Shown: piece by piece, positions 1-11,754 of the stretch | Numbering within the stretch: position 1 is the stretch's first letter | Layout of the letters: every line of letters starts with the position of its first letter | Assembly (NCBI RefSeq): GCF_900110885.1 | Contig: NZ_FOFJ01000013.1 | Span: forward strand, 45,927-109,926 | Reading direction: 5' to 3' | DNA length: 64,000 bases | Source of the DNA: Azotobacter beijerinckii | GTDB taxonomy: Bacteria > Pseudomonadota > Gammaproteobacteria > Pseudomonadales > Pseudomonadaceae | Translations under genes and position numbers: made by a program | The notes under the pieces: model-generated | Told to the model about the DNA's origin: nothing | The model's database searches: none | The model's input: the letters and a program-made list of their open reading frames with translations, nothing else

Positions 1-417
1 ACTGGACTCTTTCTGCTGGCTCTGGCCGCCGCGACGCTCTTGCCGGCGCAGTCGGAGGTCGCACTGGCCGGCCTTCTGCTGGATGGCTCCCATTCGACGG
101 GGGGACTGCTCGCTGCGGCCACCGCTGGCAATACGCTGGGTTCGCTGGTGAACTGGCTGCTCGGCCGCTCCATCGAGCATTACCGGGAGCGGCGCTGGTT
201 CCCAACCGATACCGAACAACTGGAACGCGCCCAACGCTGGTATCGCCGTCATGGCCGCTGGTCGCTGCTGCTCAGCTGGCTTCCGCTCGTCGGCGATCCA
301 CTGACCCTGGTGGCCGGCATCATGCGCGAACCGCTGCCGAGCTTTCTGCTCATCGTCGCTCTGGCCAAGGCTGGACGTTATCTGGCTGTCACGGCAGTCA
401 CGCTGGGATGGGGATAG
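1..417 (+). CDS. YqaA/DedA-like inner-membrane protein, 5' truncated by window edge
   Basis: The reading frame is open from base 1 to the stop at 415-417 (about 138 residues), so the true start lies to the left. The residues resemble YqaA-type small DedA/SNARE-associated membrane proteins: a hydrophobic first segment, a central charged stretch (RSIEHYRERRW) with a glycine-asparagine turn (TAGNTLGSLVNW), then the WSLLLSWLPLVGDPLTLVAG signature typical of this family, and a last hydrophobic helix. The family is thought to act in membrane lipid or small-molecule transport, but the substrate of YqaA proteins is not known. No terminator is obvious directly after it; the next feature is a tRNA on the other strand. 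Confidence 0.7.
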   Translation, partial: TGLFLLALAAATLLPAQSEVALAGLLLDGSHSTGGLLAAATAGNTLGSLVNWLLGRSIEHYRERRWFPTDTEQLERAQRWYRRHGRWSLLLSWLPLVGDPLTLVAGIMREPLPSFLLIVALAKAGRYLAVTAVTLGWG

Positions 418-442
418 AGATGCGCCACATGCATCCAGAAAC

Positions 443-477
443 AAAAACCCCCGCTCTAGGCAGGGATTCTGGGGGCG
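443..477 (-). terminator. Possible intrinsic terminator of tRNA-Arg(CCT)
   Basis: On the minus strand a CCCCC arm (471-475) can pair with GGGGG (448-452), followed by five Ts (443-447). It lies directly downstream of tRNA-Arg(CCT). The stem is short with a long loop, so the call is moderate. Confidence 0.45.
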
Positions 478-493
478 TTCCGAACCGTAGTGG

Positions 494-568
494 TGGCGCC
501 CCCTGCTGGAGTCGAACCAGCATCTAGCCCTTAGGAGGGGCTTGTTCTATCCATTGAACTAAGGGGAC
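494..568 (-). tRNA. tRNA-Arg (anticodon CCT)
   Basis: The reverse strand folds as a 75-nt tRNA with an encoded CCA end. The acceptor arms GTCCCCT/AGGGGGC pair (one G-U), the T-arm carries GGTTCGACTCC, and the anticodon loop reads CTCCTAAG with CCT, which decodes AGG. It stands alone, with a possible terminator just downstream. Confidence 0.95.
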
Positions 569-954
569 ATATTTGAACTATCGTCGAACTTGGCGCATCC
601 GCGGTTGCCTGCGAGCACACTCGCCAGCGCGTTGGCCAATCGCATGAGCTAACGGCGATGGAGCGGCATTTTAGCCATGAAAATACTTTTTGTCATGCGC
701 ACCGCATACGCATAGAAGCAGGGATCGCCACGGAACAACACACCATTCGCACAGTCGACTCTTGGGCTTGGTGCAGGATTGCCACACAAGGCATCGCGAT
801 GCCAATGAAACATGCAGACAGATCGGCTCATCTCGCTGCTTGCAATCGATTCAAGCATTGAGAAGAGTGAACCACTGCAGCAAGCGAGGGTCATACCGAA
901 AACGCACTTGCAAGCTAATTGCCAGCATTCTATAACAACTCACCGGTCGATACT
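569..954. other. Gene-free stretch upstream of amrZ
   Basis: About 385 bases with only short overlapping open frames on both strands, none with a convincing ribosome-binding site or family match. Base composition is less GC-rich than the neighbouring genes. It probably holds the amrZ promoter and leader. I see no further gene in it. Confidence 0.5.
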
Positions 955-1293
955 ATGCAACCTATGAAACAGGCAATCTACTCCAGCCGTACCGCCGATA
1001 AATTCGTCGTTCGCCTGCCCGACGGCATGCGCGAACGCATCGCGGATGTGGCGCGCAACCACCACCGCAGCATGAATTCGGAGATCATTGCACGTCTGGA
1101 GCAGAGCCTGCTTCAGGAAGATGCCTTGGGCGAGGACCTGAGCCTGCGCCTGGACAGTCCCGAACTCTCCCTGCATGAGCGGGAGCTTCTGCAGCGCTTC
1201 CGGCAACTGACCCGACGCCAGCAGAATGCCTTGGTCGCCCTGATCGCGCAGGATAGCGAACTCGCGACTGAAGGCCTGACCAGCGAGCAGTAG
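955..1293 (+). CDS. amrZ: AmrZ/AlgZ ribbon-helix-helix transcription factor
   Basis: A 112-residue Arc/MetJ-family DNA-binding regulator, very close to P. aeruginosa AmrZ (108 aa). The DNA-contacting beta strand is in [14 protein letters not shown] (residues ~15-28), followed by the two helices ending in [13 protein letters not shown]. The C-terminal [12 protein letters not shown] segment corresponds to the AmrZ tetramerisation tail. In Pseudomonas, AmrZ activates alginate production and represses flagella and other genes; in an Azotobacter it would bear on alginate and encystment. A TTG codon lies in frame 36 bases upstream, but ATG at 955 (or 964) starts the conserved protein. The gene stands alone between a tRNA and mgtE. 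Confidence 0.93.
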   Translation: MQPMKQAIYSSRTADKFVVRLPDGMRERIADVARNHHRSMNSEIIARLEQSLLQEDALGEDLSLRLDSPELSLHERELLQRFRQLTRRQQNALVALIAQDSELATEGLTSEQ

Positions 1294-1357
1294 TCGCATG
1301 ATCGACATGCACTGTCTTCGATCAGATTTTTTCCTGAACCGTCAGAGGCTGGTGCAG

Positions 1358-1387
1358 AGAACAGGCCTATATCCATAGGCCTGTTCT
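1358..1387. repeat. Perfect 13-bp inverted repeat after amrZ
   Basis: Arms at 1358-1370 and 1375-1387 are exact reverse complements with a 4-base loop. There is no T-run on either strand, so it is not a classical intrinsic terminator, although it sits between the convergent 3' ends of amrZ and mgtE and could stop or stabilise either transcript. Confidence 0.7.
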
Positions 1388-1551
1388 GGGCAGGAGGATT
1401 TGCCCTCTTTGGCGCCGCGACGTTGCATCAAAGCGCCTCCTCAAGCTCATGCGACTCGGTGATCGACATGAGCCATATGCAAACCTCACCTCGGCCGCTC
1501 ATCGCATTCTGAACCGCCCCGCCGACTCGCTCCTTCGGCATCGACGCCAAC

Positions 1552-2994
1552 TTAAAGCAGGAACAGCGTGGCCAATCCCAGGAAGATGAAGAAGCCACCG
1601 CTATCCGTCATGGCAGTGATCATCACACTGGCCCCCATGGCTGGATCGCGCCCAAGCTTGGCCAACGTCATGGGAATCAGCACGCCCATCAGGGCAGCCA
1701 ACAACAGGTTCAGAGTCATTGCCCCTGTCATCACCGCAGCCAGCGACCAGTTGCCGTAAAGGACACCCGCCACCACGCCGATCACCCCACCCCAAACCAG
1801 GCCATTGATCAGCGCCACCCCCAGCTCCTTGACCAACAGGCGGGCTGTCTTGCCCGTATTGATCTGGCCTAGAGCCATCGCCCGAACGATCATGGTGATG
1901 GTCTGGTTGCCGGAGTTGCCGCCGATGCCCGCGACGATCGGCATCAGCGCCGCCAGAGCCACCAGCTTCTCGATGGAATCCTCGAACAGACCGATCACCC
2001 GCGAGGCGACGAAGGCGGTCACCAGATTCACCGCAAGCCAGGCCCAGCGGTTGCCGACCGACTTCCACACCGAGGCGAAGATGTCCTCCTCCTCGCGCAA
2101 GCCGGCCATATTCAGTACTTCGCTTTCGCCCTCCTCGCGGATCAGGTCGACCATGGCGTCGATGGTCAGACGGCCGACCAGCTTGCCGTTCTTATCCACC
2201 ACCGGCGCGGAAACCAGGTCGTAGCGCTCGAAGGCCTGGGCGGCATCATAGGCGTCCTCCTCCGGATGGAAACACACCGGATCAAGCGCCATGATCTCGG
2301 CAACCTGCCGCTCGGGATCGCTGACCAGCAGGCGCTTGATGGGCAGCACCCCCTTCAGCAGCCCGTCGTAATCGACCACGAACAGTTTGTCGGTGTGCCC
2401 CGGCAGCTCCTTCAAGCGCCGCAGATAGCGCAGCACCACTTCCAGACTGACATCTTCGCGGATGGTGACCATCTCGAAATCCATCAGCGCGCCAACCTGA
2501 TCCTCATCGTAGGAGAGCGCCGAACGCACCCGCTCGCGCTGCTGGGCGTCGAGAGACTCCATCAGCTCGTGGATCACATCGCGCGGCAACTCGGGAGCCA
2601 GGTCCGCCAGCTCGTCAGCCCCCATCTCCTTGGCGGCGGCGATCAGCTCATGATCGTCCATGTTGGCGATCAGCGCTTCGCGAACCGCATCGGATACTTC
2701 GAGAAGGATGTCGCCGTCGCGCTCGGCCTTGACCAGTTGCCAGATGCTCAAGCGGTCAGCGAGCGGAAGGGCTTCGAGGATATAGGCGATGTCTGCCGGG
2801 TGCAGTTCGTCGAGCTTGCGCTGCAGCTCCACCAGATTCTGCCGATGCACCAGATCCTCGACCAGATCATGGTGCGCCCCCTCCTGACGGTGCGTCAGGT
2901 TCTCGACCAGCTTGTGCCGGTGCAGCAGGTCGACGACCTGGGCGAGACGTTCCTGCAGACTTTCCTGCTGCTTCTTGGCTTCAACTTCAGTCAT
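1552..2994 (-). CDS. mgtE: MgtE-type magnesium transporter
   Basis: A 480-residue Mg2+ channel/transporter. The N-terminal cytoplasmic MgtE domain (~30-170, with repeated acidic ADELADLAPELP motifs) is followed by a CBS pair (~175-300, DLVSAPVVDKNGKLVGRL) that senses intracellular Mg2+, then five membrane helices carrying the pore signature GIGGNSGNQ (~360-370). The length matches P. aeruginosa MgtE. I chose ATG at 2992-2994 (MTEVEAKK) because a GGAG sits seven bases upstream and the homologue starts there; an in-frame GTG four codons earlier is the alternative. It has no operon partner. Confidence 0.95.
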   Translation of the reverse strand: MTEVEAKKQQESLQERLAQVVDLLHRHKLVENLTHRQEGAHHDLVEDLVHRQNLVELQRKLDELHPADIAYILEALPLADRLSIWQLVKAERDGDILLEVSDAVREALIANMDDHELIAAAKEMGADELADLAPELPRDVIHELMESLDAQQRERVRSALSYDEDQVGALMDFEMVTIREDVSLEVVLRYLRRLKELPGHTDKLFVVDYDGLLKGVLPIKRLLVSDPERQVAEIMALDPVCFHPEEDAYDAAQAFERYDLVSAPVVDKNGKLVGRLTIDAMVDLIREEGESEVLNMAGLREEEDIFASVWKSVGNRWAWLAVNLVTAFVASRVIGLFEDSIEKLVALAALMPIVAGIGGNSGNQTITMIVRAMALGQINTGKTARLLVKELGVALINGLVWGGVIGVVAGVLYGNWSLAAVMTGAMTLNLLLAALMGVLIPMTLAKLGRDPAMGASVMITAMTDSGGFFIFLGLATLFLL

Positions 2995-3302
2995 GGCACG
3001 CTCCACCCCCAGCAGCGGAGCACGCCAAGGGTCTCAATCAGTCAATGCGCGATTGCACGAATCGGGTTCTGGAGTAACTACTGGGTAAGTCCATGGTGGA
3101 TTTCCACAAGCCCCGGCGGGACTGACAGACGCAATAATAACACTGCCCGACGGCTTTGCACTCGTCGGAATACTGGCCAGAACAAGCGCTTGCAACGCGA
3201 AGCTCGGCTCGATATCACTGCACGACGCTTGCAAAGAGACCTGGAACACGCCGGCATGCACAGGCACGCGCTAGTCTGGCGCCCCAAGCCAAGGAGGCCC
3301 CC

Positions 3303-3809
3303 ATGCATGGATTGCCGCGCGCCGCAGTGACGGCGCTACTGCTCTGCTCTTCACCCCTGCTTTTCGCTTCGTCCGTGTATCGCTGCGTAGCCTCCGACGG
3401 CCGCATTACCTTCACCCGTCACGGCTGCCCGACAGACCAACAGCAACAACTACAGAACGCCTTCAATGCCCGCCCTGGCAACGGCAGGCCCATCCCCATG
3501 GCAAACGACACCCCGGAGCGCACAGCCCGCACCACGGAACAGAGCAACCCGCAGGAACCGACCATCGTCGGCCAGCAGGATGATGGCTACGGCAATCGCA
3601 TCACCGACCGGGAACGCCGCGAGGCGATAATCAAAAAGGAAGTGCGCCCAGGCATGACCCGCACGGACATAGACAGCGCCTTCGGCAAGCCGGACAAGAT
3701 CTCCAGCCGCAACGGCCGGACCAGCTATCAGTACCGTGACAACGCAGGCAACACGCGACAGATCGACTTCGACGAGCACAACTGCGTCGGCATCAAGAGC
3801 GGAAAATAA
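3303..3809 (+). CDS. DUF4124 exported protein with SmpA/OmlA-like tail
   Basis: A 168-residue secreted or periplasmic protein of unknown function. A signal peptide (LPRAAVTALLLCSSPLLFAS) is followed by a DUF4124 segment (VYRCVASDGRITFTRHGCP, two cysteines), a Gln/Asn/Thr-rich linker, and a C-terminal domain starting near residue 105 (IKKEVRPGMTRTDIDSAFGKPDKI) that resembles the BamE/SmpA/OmlA fold. AGGAGG lies seven bases before ATG 3303, which fixes the start although the frame is open further upstream. A strong terminator follows the stop codon directly. Confidence 0.8.
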   Translation: MHGLPRAAVTALLLCSSPLLFASSVYRCVASDGRITFTRHGCPTDQQQQLQNAFNARPGNGRPIPMANDTPERTARTTEQSNPQEPTIVGQQDDGYGNRITDRERREAIIKKEVRPGMTRTDIDSAFGKPDKISSRNGRTSYQYRDNAGNTRQIDFDEHNCVGIKSGK

Positions 3810-3810
3810 A

Positions 3811-3839
3811 AAAGGGCCTGCATTGCTGCAGGCCCTTTT
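3811..3839 (+). terminator. Intrinsic terminator of the DUF4124 gene
   Basis: A 12-bp perfect stem, AAAGGGCCTGCA/TGCAGGCCCTTT with loop TTGC, directly after the stop codon at 3807-3809 and ending in TTTTG. Being A/T-flanked on both sides, it may also stop the tRNA transcript coming from the other strand. Confidence 0.9.
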
Positions 3840-3843
3840 GTTA

Positions 3844-3920
3844 TGGCGCACTCAGGAGGATTCGAACCTCCGACCGCCCGGTTCGTAGCCGGGTACTCTA
3901 TCCAGCTGAGCTATGAGTGC
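3844..3920 (-). tRNA. tRNA-Arg (anticodon ACG), copy 2
   Basis: A 77-nt cloverleaf on the minus strand with encoded CCA. The anticodon stem CCGGCT..AACCGG frames ACG (read as ICG after editing), decoding CGN. The T-arm carries GGTTCGAATCC. It is identical to the copy at 3985-4061. Confidence 0.97.
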
Positions 3921-3984
3921 GTGCGGCGCTTGATAGACCAGATCACCGCTGGTTTCGAACCACCTCGAGAAGGAGGTTCAAATA

Positions 3985-4061
3985 TGGCGCACTCAGGAGG
4001 ATTCGAACCTCCGACCGCCCGGTTCGTAGCCGGGTACTCTATCCAGCTGAGCTATGAGTGC
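3985..4061 (-). tRNA. tRNA-Arg (anticodon ACG), copy 1
   Basis: Base-for-base identical to the copy at 3844-3920; the two are separated by a 64-base spacer. Together with tRNA-Ser upstream they form a tRNA cluster behind rsmA, as in other pseudomonads. Confidence 0.97.
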
Positions 4062-4172
4062 GCTGAGCGTGCGCATTATAGAGATTCAGTTTCGATATTC
4101 AAGCAATAATTCGGTCAATTTCATCAACTTACCGAACCACCGCAGGAAACCTACCCCTATAACACTTGTGAA

Positions 4173-4263
4173 TGGCGGAGGAGGGGGGATTCGAACCCCC
4201 GACACCCTTTTGAGGTGTACTCCCTTAGCAGGGGAGCGCCTTCGGCCACTCGGCCACCCCTCC
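4173..4263 (-). tRNA. tRNA-Ser (anticodon GCT)
   Basis: A 91-nt class II tRNA on the minus strand: acceptor GGAGGGG, anticodon stem CTCCCCT with GCT, a long variable arm (ACACCTCAAAAGGGTGT) as expected for serine, and encoded CCA. It lies 61 bases after rsmA on the same strand. Confidence 0.96.
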
Positions 4264-4324
4264 GCAACACGGGGCGAATCATACCCGCCTTTGCCCCGCT
4301 TGCCAAGCCAAAAATCGATAAAAA

Positions 4325-4510
4325 TTAGTGGCTTGGCTCTTGATCTTTTTCTTTCTGGATGCGCTGGTAGATTTCTTCGCGATGTACTGCGACCTCTTTC
4401 GGCGCATTGACGCCAATGCGCACCTGGTTACCTTTCACACCCAATACGGTGACCGTCACATCATCACCCACCATCAGGGTCTCTCCGACCCGACGAGTCA
4501 GAATCAGCAT
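4325..4510 (-). CDS. rsmA: RsmA/CsrA carbon storage and translational regulator
   Basis: A 61-residue RNA-binding protein that binds GGA motifs in leaders and represses translation. It has the full CsrA signature: [16 protein letters not shown] at the N-terminus (beta-1/RNA contact), [16 protein letters not shown] near residues 35-50 with the key arginine (HREE), and a short charged tail. AAGGAG lies seven bases before the ATG. Order lysC-rsmA-tRNA-Ser-tRNA-Arg matches P. aeruginosa. In Azotobacter the homologue links the Gac system to alginate and PHB synthesis. Confidence 0.97.
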   Translation of the reverse strand: MLILTRRVGETLMVGDDVTVTVLGVKGNQVRIGVNAPKEVAVHREEIYQRIQKEKDQEPSH

Positions 4511-4647
4511 TCCTTTCTCCTTTTATGGGAAGTCAACAGGACAACAGTCTGCAAAAATAAAAATGGCTATATCCCCAGCGTACCTCAAGGAATATACACC
4601 CAAGTATTGACCAGGGCTGGCGAAAGAAAAGCCCTCTTCACCCGGGC

Positions 4648-4681
4648 AAAACGACGAAGGCGCGGGATATCCGCGCCTTCG
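4648..4681 (-). terminator. Intrinsic terminator downstream of lysC
   Basis: A 10-bp GC stem, GAAGGCGCGG/CCGCGCCTTC (4656-4665 with 4671-4680), with a TTTT tract on the minus strand at 4648-4651. It separates lysC from rsmA, so rsmA also has its own promoter. Confidence 0.8.
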
Positions 4682-4693
4682 CCGATCACTGGC

Positions 4694-5929
4694 TCACTCG
4701 CCCTGGCGGGCGGGAGCATCCAACTCGAACGCGGTGTGCAGGGCGCGAACCGCCAGCTCCAGGTACTTCTCCTCGATGACCACGGAAACCTTGATTTCCG
4801 ACGTCGAGATCATCTGGATGTTGATACCTTCCTTGGCCAGAGCTTCGAACATGCGACTGGCGACTCCGGCATGGGAACGCATACCCACTCCGACGATGGA
4901 AACCTTGGCGATGTCGGTATCGCCGATGACCTCACGCGCACCGATTTCGCGCGCGGTGTTCTCCAACACGCGCATGGCGCTCAGATGATCGTTGCGGTGC
5001 ACGGTGAAGGTGAAATCGGTGGTGTTGTCGTGCGCGATGTTCTGCACAATCATGTCCACTTCGATATTGGCCGCACTGATCGGCCCGAGGATCTTGAACG
5101 CCACACCGGGATTGTCCGGTACGCCGCGAATGGTCAGCTTGGCTTCGTCGCGATTGAAGGCGATGCCGGAAATGATCGGCTGTTCCATGGATTCCTCTTC
5201 ATCGATGGTAATGAGGGTGCCCGGCCCCTCCTGAAAGCTGTGCAGCACGCGCAGCGGGACATTGTATTTGCCGGCGAACTCCACCGAGCGAATCTGCAGG
5301 ACCTTGGAGCCCAGGCTGGCCATTTCCAGCATTTCCTCGAAGGTGATCTTGTCCAGACGCTGGGCCTTGGGCACCACGCGCGGGTCGGTAGTGTAGACGC
5401 CGTCGACATCGGTATAGATCTGGCACTCGTCGGCCTTCAGAGCCGCCGCCAGGGCCACCCCAGTGGTGTCGGAACCGCCGCGCCCGAGGGTGGTGATGTT
5501 GCCGTGCTCGTCTACCCCCTGGAAACCGGCGACCACCACCACGCGGCCGGCCTTGAGGTCGGCCCTCAGCTTCTGGTCATCGATCTGCAGGATTCGCGCC
5601 TTGGTGAAGGAGCTGTCGGTGAGAATGCGTACCTGGTTGCCGGTATAGGATACCGCCGGCACACCGCGCTTGATCAGCGCCATGGCCAGCAGGGCGATGG
5701 TCACCTGCTCGCCGGTCGACACCATCACATCCAGCTCGCGCGGTACGGGCTGCTCGCTGATCTGCTTGGCCAGGCCGATCAGACGATTGGTTTCGCCGCT
5801 CATGGCGGAAACCACGACCACGATGTCGTCGCCGTTCTCGCGAAATTTCTTGACCTTCTCGGCCACCTGCTCGATACGCTCGATGGAGCCGACGGAGGTG
5901 CCCCCGAATTTCTGTACGATCAACGCCAT
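4694..5929 (-). CDS. lysC: Aspartokinase
   Basis: A 411-residue aspartate kinase, phosphorylating L-aspartate at the first step to lysine, threonine and methionine. The N-terminal amino-acid kinase domain opens with [11 protein letters not shown] and contains the nucleotide/substrate motif [16 protein letters not shown] (~150-165) and [12 protein letters not shown]. Two ACT domains at the C-terminus (~265-400, [21 protein letters not shown]) provide feedback inhibition. An AGGTGG sits ten bases before the ATG. The order alaS-lysC-rsmA is the usual one in pseudomonads. Confidence 0.96.
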   Translation of the reverse strand: MALIVQKFGGTSVGSIERIEQVAEKVKKFRENGDDIVVVVSAMSGETNRLIGLAKQISEQPVPRELDVMVSTGEQVTIALLAMALIKRGVPAVSYTGNQVRILTDSSFTKARILQIDDQKLRADLKAGRVVVVAGFQGVDEHGNITTLGRGGSDTTGVALAAALKADECQIYTDVDGVYTTDPRVVPKAQRLDKITFEEMLEMASLGSKVLQIRSVEFAGKYNVPLRVLHSFQEGPGTLITIDEEESMEQPIISGIAFNRDEAKLTIRGVPDNPGVAFKILGPISAANIEVDMIVQNIAHDNTTDFTFTVHRNDHLSAMRVLENTAREIGAREVIGDTDIAKVSIVGVGMRSHAGVASRMFEALAKEGINIQMISTSEIKVSVVIEEKYLELAVRALHTAFELDAPARQGE

Positions 5930-6028
5930 TTAAAAAGCCACCTAAGCCCGTAAAGGGCGCCATTAAACATTTCCAGCGCGCCGACTGCCAAGGCCGGCCG
6001 GCGCGGCTCGAGGTCGGGAAGCAGGCCG

Positions 6029-8653
<2,625 letters not shown>

Positions 8654-8769
8654 AAATGAATGGGTCCAGGGAAAGCTGCGGCCACGGCAAGGTTGGCAAA
8701 GGGACGCATTATATCGGCCCCGGGCGACCACGGTAGCGCTTTCTTCCATCGCCGAGCCGCGCGCCCGGC

Positions 8770-8916
8770 CGGCTGCGGGACAATCGGTACCGTCAGGATT
8801 CCGGCCCGCTGCAGACCGGCGAAGCGGACGAACGGCCCGATCTGCAATGCGCGCAGGCCGGTGTGCCGGTCGTGGTGCAGGCGCCCGGAGTGGGCGTAGA
8901 AGGACGCAGCCAAGGG
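8770..8916 (-). pseudogene. aruE: aruE (succinylglutamate desuccinylase) fossil
   Basis: On the minus strand the frame reads [25 protein letters not shown], which lines up with the AruE stretch LAASFFSLP..RLHYDLHTAIR..KIEQF (the HYDLH motif holds an active-site region), and then runs straight into [11 protein letters not shown], matching the AruE C-terminus RAGILIVPTT. By my recollection of the ~332-residue enzyme, about 190 internal residues and the whole N-terminal part (including the zinc site HGNE) are gone. The position, between the 92-residue ORF and alaS, is exactly where aruE sits in P. aeruginosa. An open frame of 98 codons (8650-8946) passes through it but lacks a plausible start. 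Confidence 0.8.
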
Positions 8917-9015
8917 TCCCCACTGGCCGAAAGGACCGACAGACACCCTCGGCAGTGCGGGACTCTCACCGCCGGCACAGGAGCCTCCGGCGGACTCAGG
9001 CTACAGGCGTAACGG

Positions 9016-9294
9016 TCAGTGGTCGCATTCCGGGCCATGCACATGGTCGTCGTCGCCCGCCTCGGCCGGCTCCATCTCCAGTTGCAGGCTGACCAGATTG
9101 GTGGCCATCGGGCGCAGCAGCAGGTTGGCGTACTCGGTATCGCCCTCCTCCACATCCACGCCGATCAGCAGCTGGCCATTGGCTTGCTGGACCCAGAGTT
9201 CGCGGCCCTGCCAGATCACCGCGAAACGGGTGCAGGAGGTTTCCAGTTGGGTGCCATCGGTGTCTTCGAGAACGAGTTGCAGGGCATCGGTCAT
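9016..9294 (-). CDS. Conserved 92-residue protein of the aru locus, His-rich tail
   Basis: A small soluble acidic protein of unknown function. Its position between aruB and aruE matches the uncharacterised gene found there in P. aeruginosa. The N-terminus (DALQLVLEDTDGTQLETSCTRFAVIWQGRELWV) looks like a small beta-sheet domain; the C-terminus ends in DDDHVHGPECDH, a cluster of three His, one Cys and several Asp that could bind a metal. ATG at 9292-9294 follows a GGAG. It is 36 bases downstream of aruB and probably co-transcribed. Similar proteins are sometimes labelled topoisomerase II in databases, which nothing here supports. Confidence 0.75.
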   Translation of the reverse strand: MTDALQLVLEDTDGTQLETSCTRFAVIWQGRELWVQQANGQLLIGVDVEEGDTEYANLLLRPMATNLVSLQLEMEPAEAGDDDHVHGPECDH

Positions 9295-9330
9295 TGATCA
9301 GCTCCAAGGAGGCCGCCATGGGCGGCGGGT

Positions 9331-10677
9331 TCAGTCGATTTGAAAAGGATAGACGGAGCCCAGTCCCAGCAGCTGCGTCAGCTCGTCCAGTGCCGTGCGG
9401 CACTCGGCGAGCAGTTGGGGATCGGCCAGGTCGGCCTCGTTCAGGCGGTCGCGGTAGTGACGCTCGATCCAGACGTCGAGGCGGGCGTACAGGCCGTCGT
9501 CGAGCAGCACGCCCGGATTGACCGCACGCAACTCGCGCTCATCGAGCACCACGCGCAGTCGCAGGCAGGCCGGACCGCCGCCGTTTCGCATGCTCTGCTC
9601 GAGGTCGAACACCTTCACCTCGCGAATCGGCCCGCCCGCCGCGATCAGGCGCGTCAGATAGCGCCAGACGCTGTCGCTGGCACGGCACTCCTCCGGCACC
9701 ACCAGCAGCATCGAACCGTCCGCGCGATCGAGCAGTTGGCTGTTGAACAGGTAGGAGCGCAGCGCTTCGGCGACGCTCACCTCCTCGCGCGACACGCTAA
9801 TCGCCTGCAACCGGCCGCCGCGACGGGCGAGCTTGACGCGCAGCTCGGCGAGCGCCTGCACGCCGTGGAGGAAGGCGTCCTCGTGGTGAAACAGGACCTC
9901 GCCATTGCCCACCGCGATCACGTCGTTGTGGAACACCCCCTGGTCGATCACCGCCGGATTCTGCTGGGCGAAGACCAGCGCCTCCGCCTCCAGCCCGTGC
10001 AGGCGGGCCACCGCCTCGCTGGCCTCCTGGGTCTGCCGCGCCGGCAAGCGGAGCGGCGCCGGATGGCCAGGGTCGAAGGCGCTACGGCCGAAGACGAAGA
10101 ACTCCACCCCCGGCTCGCCGTGGCTGCGGCAGAAACGCATGTGGTTGGCCGCGCCCTCGTCGCCGAACTGGCTTACCGCCGGCAGCGCCGGATGATGGGC
10201 AAAGTGCCGCTCGTCGGCGAACATGGCCCGCAGCAGGCGACCGGTCGTGGGATGTTCGATGGAGCGATGGAAGGTGCCGTTGAGATTGGCCGGCGTGAAA
10301 TGCACGCGCCCGTCCGCGCTGTCGGCGCTGGGGCTGACGGTGCAGGCATTCGCCGCCCACATCGCGGCGGCGGAGCTGCAGGCCACCAGCAACGGCATGG
10401 CGTCCCGGGCGGCCCGGCCAACCACTTCGGCATCGCTGCCGGAAAAGCCCAGGCGGCGCAGGGTTGCCACGTCCGGCCGCTCCTGGGGTGCCAGCACTCC
10501 TTGGGGAAAGCCCAGGTCGTGCAGCGCCTTCATCTTCGCCAGGCCCTGGCGGGCGGCCTCCTTCGGGTTGGAGAGCGTCTGCCCGCTGGCCTGGGAAGCC
10601 AGGTTACCCCACGACAGCCCGCCGTAGTTGTGGGTCGGCCCGACCAGCCCGTCGAAATTCACCTCCCGCGCGCTCAT
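9331..10677 (-). CDS. aruB: N-succinylarginine dihydrolase (AruB/AstB)
   Basis: A 448-residue enzyme converting N2-succinylarginine to N2-succinylornithine, CO2 and two ammonia, the second AST step. It belongs to the guanidino-modifying superfamily: start [20 protein letters not shown], conserved [22 protein letters not shown] (~245-265, catalytic His) and the nucleophilic Cys near residue 371 in [12 protein letters not shown]. Length and motifs are normal, so it should be active. The ATG overlaps the aruG stop codon by four bases (ATGA), so it is translationally coupled. In P. aeruginosa aruD sits between aruG and aruB; here it does not. Confidence 0.95.
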   Translation of the reverse strand: MSAREVNFDGLVGPTHNYGGLSWGNLASQASGQTLSNPKEAARQGLAKMKALHDLGFPQGVLAPQERPDVATLRRLGFSGSDAEVVGRAARDAMPLLVACSSAAAMWAANACTVSPSADSADGRVHFTPANLNGTFHRSIEHPTTGRLLRAMFADERHFAHHPALPAVSQFGDEGAANHMRFCRSHGEPGVEFFVFGRSAFDPGHPAPLRLPARQTQEASEAVARLHGLEAEALVFAQQNPAVIDQGVFHNDVIAVGNGEVLFHHEDAFLHGVQALAELRVKLARRGGRLQAISVSREEVSVAEALRSYLFNSQLLDRADGSMLLVVPEECRASDSVWRYLTRLIAAGGPIREVKVFDLEQSMRNGGGPACLRLRVVLDERELRAVNPGVLLDDGLYARLDVWIERHYRDRLNEADLADPQLLAECRTALDELTQLLGLGSVYPFQID

Positions 10678-11705
10678 CGCCCGCCCCCTCGCGGCTGGGC
10701 GGCGAGCGGCGTCGCGCGCACCTGGGCACCGGCACAGAGCTGCAGGCGCCGGGCGGTCAGCGGATCGACCACCAGGGTGCCGGCCGCCACCCGCGCCGGG
10801 GCGGCGGCGATGCGGCAGTCCTGGCGCTGGCGATTATGGATCAGGTAGGGCTTGGCCTCGTCCCCCGGCGTGCCGACCGCCAGCACCAAGGTCTGGCTGT
10901 CGCGCACCGCGCGGATCTTCGCCGTCTCGCATTCGACCACCGGGCCGGCATCGAAGATGTCGACGTAGCCCTGGTAGCTGAAGCCCTCCGCCCGGAGCAT
11001 CGCCAGCGCCGGTTCGCTGTGCGGATGCACGCGGCCGATCGCCGCGCGTGCCTCTTCGGAGAGGAAGCAGCTGTAGAGCGGGAACCTGGGCATCAGTTGG
11101 GCGATGAAGGCGCGGTTGCCGACCCCGGTGAGGTAGTCGGCCTGGCGGAACTCCATGCGGAAGAAGTGCCGGCCGAGGCTTTCCCAGAACGGCGAACGGG
11201 CGTTGGCGTCGGACATGCCGCGCAGCTCGGCGATCACCTTGTCGGCGAACAGCGCGCGGAACTCGGCAAGAAACAGCAGGCGCGAACGCGCCAGCAGGCG
11301 GCCGCTCAGGCCGCTGCGGTGCTCGGCCTGGAGGAACAGCGAGCAGAGCTCGGAATTGCCGGTCAGGTCGTTGGCGAGAAACAGCGTGGGGATCTCCCGG
11401 TACAGCTCCAGCTCCCGCGAGGCGCTGACGGTCAGCCCGACCCGGTAGTTGTACCAGGGCTCGCGCAGGCCCACCGCGGCGGTCAGCCCGGAGACGCCGA
11501 CGATCCGCCCCTGGTCGGTTTCCAGCACGAAGAGGTAGTCGGCATCGGCCTTCTCGGCCTCGCCGCGAAAGCTTCGCTCCGCCGTGGCGACGCGCTGCGC
11601 CAGGCGCTCCTCGTTGGGCGGCAGGGTGGTCAGGCCAGTGCCGGTGCTGCGGGCGAGGTCGATCAGCGCCGGCAGGTCGGCGCTGCGCACGGGACGGACG
11701 ATCAT
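10674..11705 (-). CDS. aruG: Arginine N-succinyltransferase beta subunit
   Basis: A 343-residue AstA-family acyltransferase subunit. With AruF it succinylates L-arginine (and ornithine) using succinyl-CoA, the first AST step. It has the family pattern [18 protein letters not shown] at the N-terminus, [13 protein letters not shown] and [14 protein letters not shown] mid-protein, and [13 protein letters not shown] near residue 250. It shares the fold and many positions with AruF next door, as expected for paralogous subunits. The start lies 49 bases after the aruF stop, and its own stop overlaps the aruB start. Confidence 0.95.
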   Translation of the reverse strand: MIVRPVRSADLPALIDLARSTGTGLTTLPPNEERLAQRVATAERSFRGEAEKADADYLFVLETDQGRIVGVSGLTAAVGLREPWYNYRVGLTVSASRELELYREIPTLFLANDLTGNSELCSLFLQAEHRSGLSGRLLARSRLLFLAEFRALFADKVIAELRGMSDANARSPFWESLGRHFFRMEFRQADYLTGVGNRAFIAQLMPRFPLYSCFLSEEARAAIGRVHPHSEPALAMLRAEGFSYQGYVDIFDAGPVVECETAKIRAVRDSQTLVLAVGTPGDEAKPYLIHNRQRQDCRIAAAPARVAAGTLVVDPLTARRLQLCAGAQVRATPLAAQPRGGGR

Positions 11706-11754
11706 GTTTCCTCCGCAGGGGCCACGGACACGGGGTAGCCCCGGCCGCGCCCGC

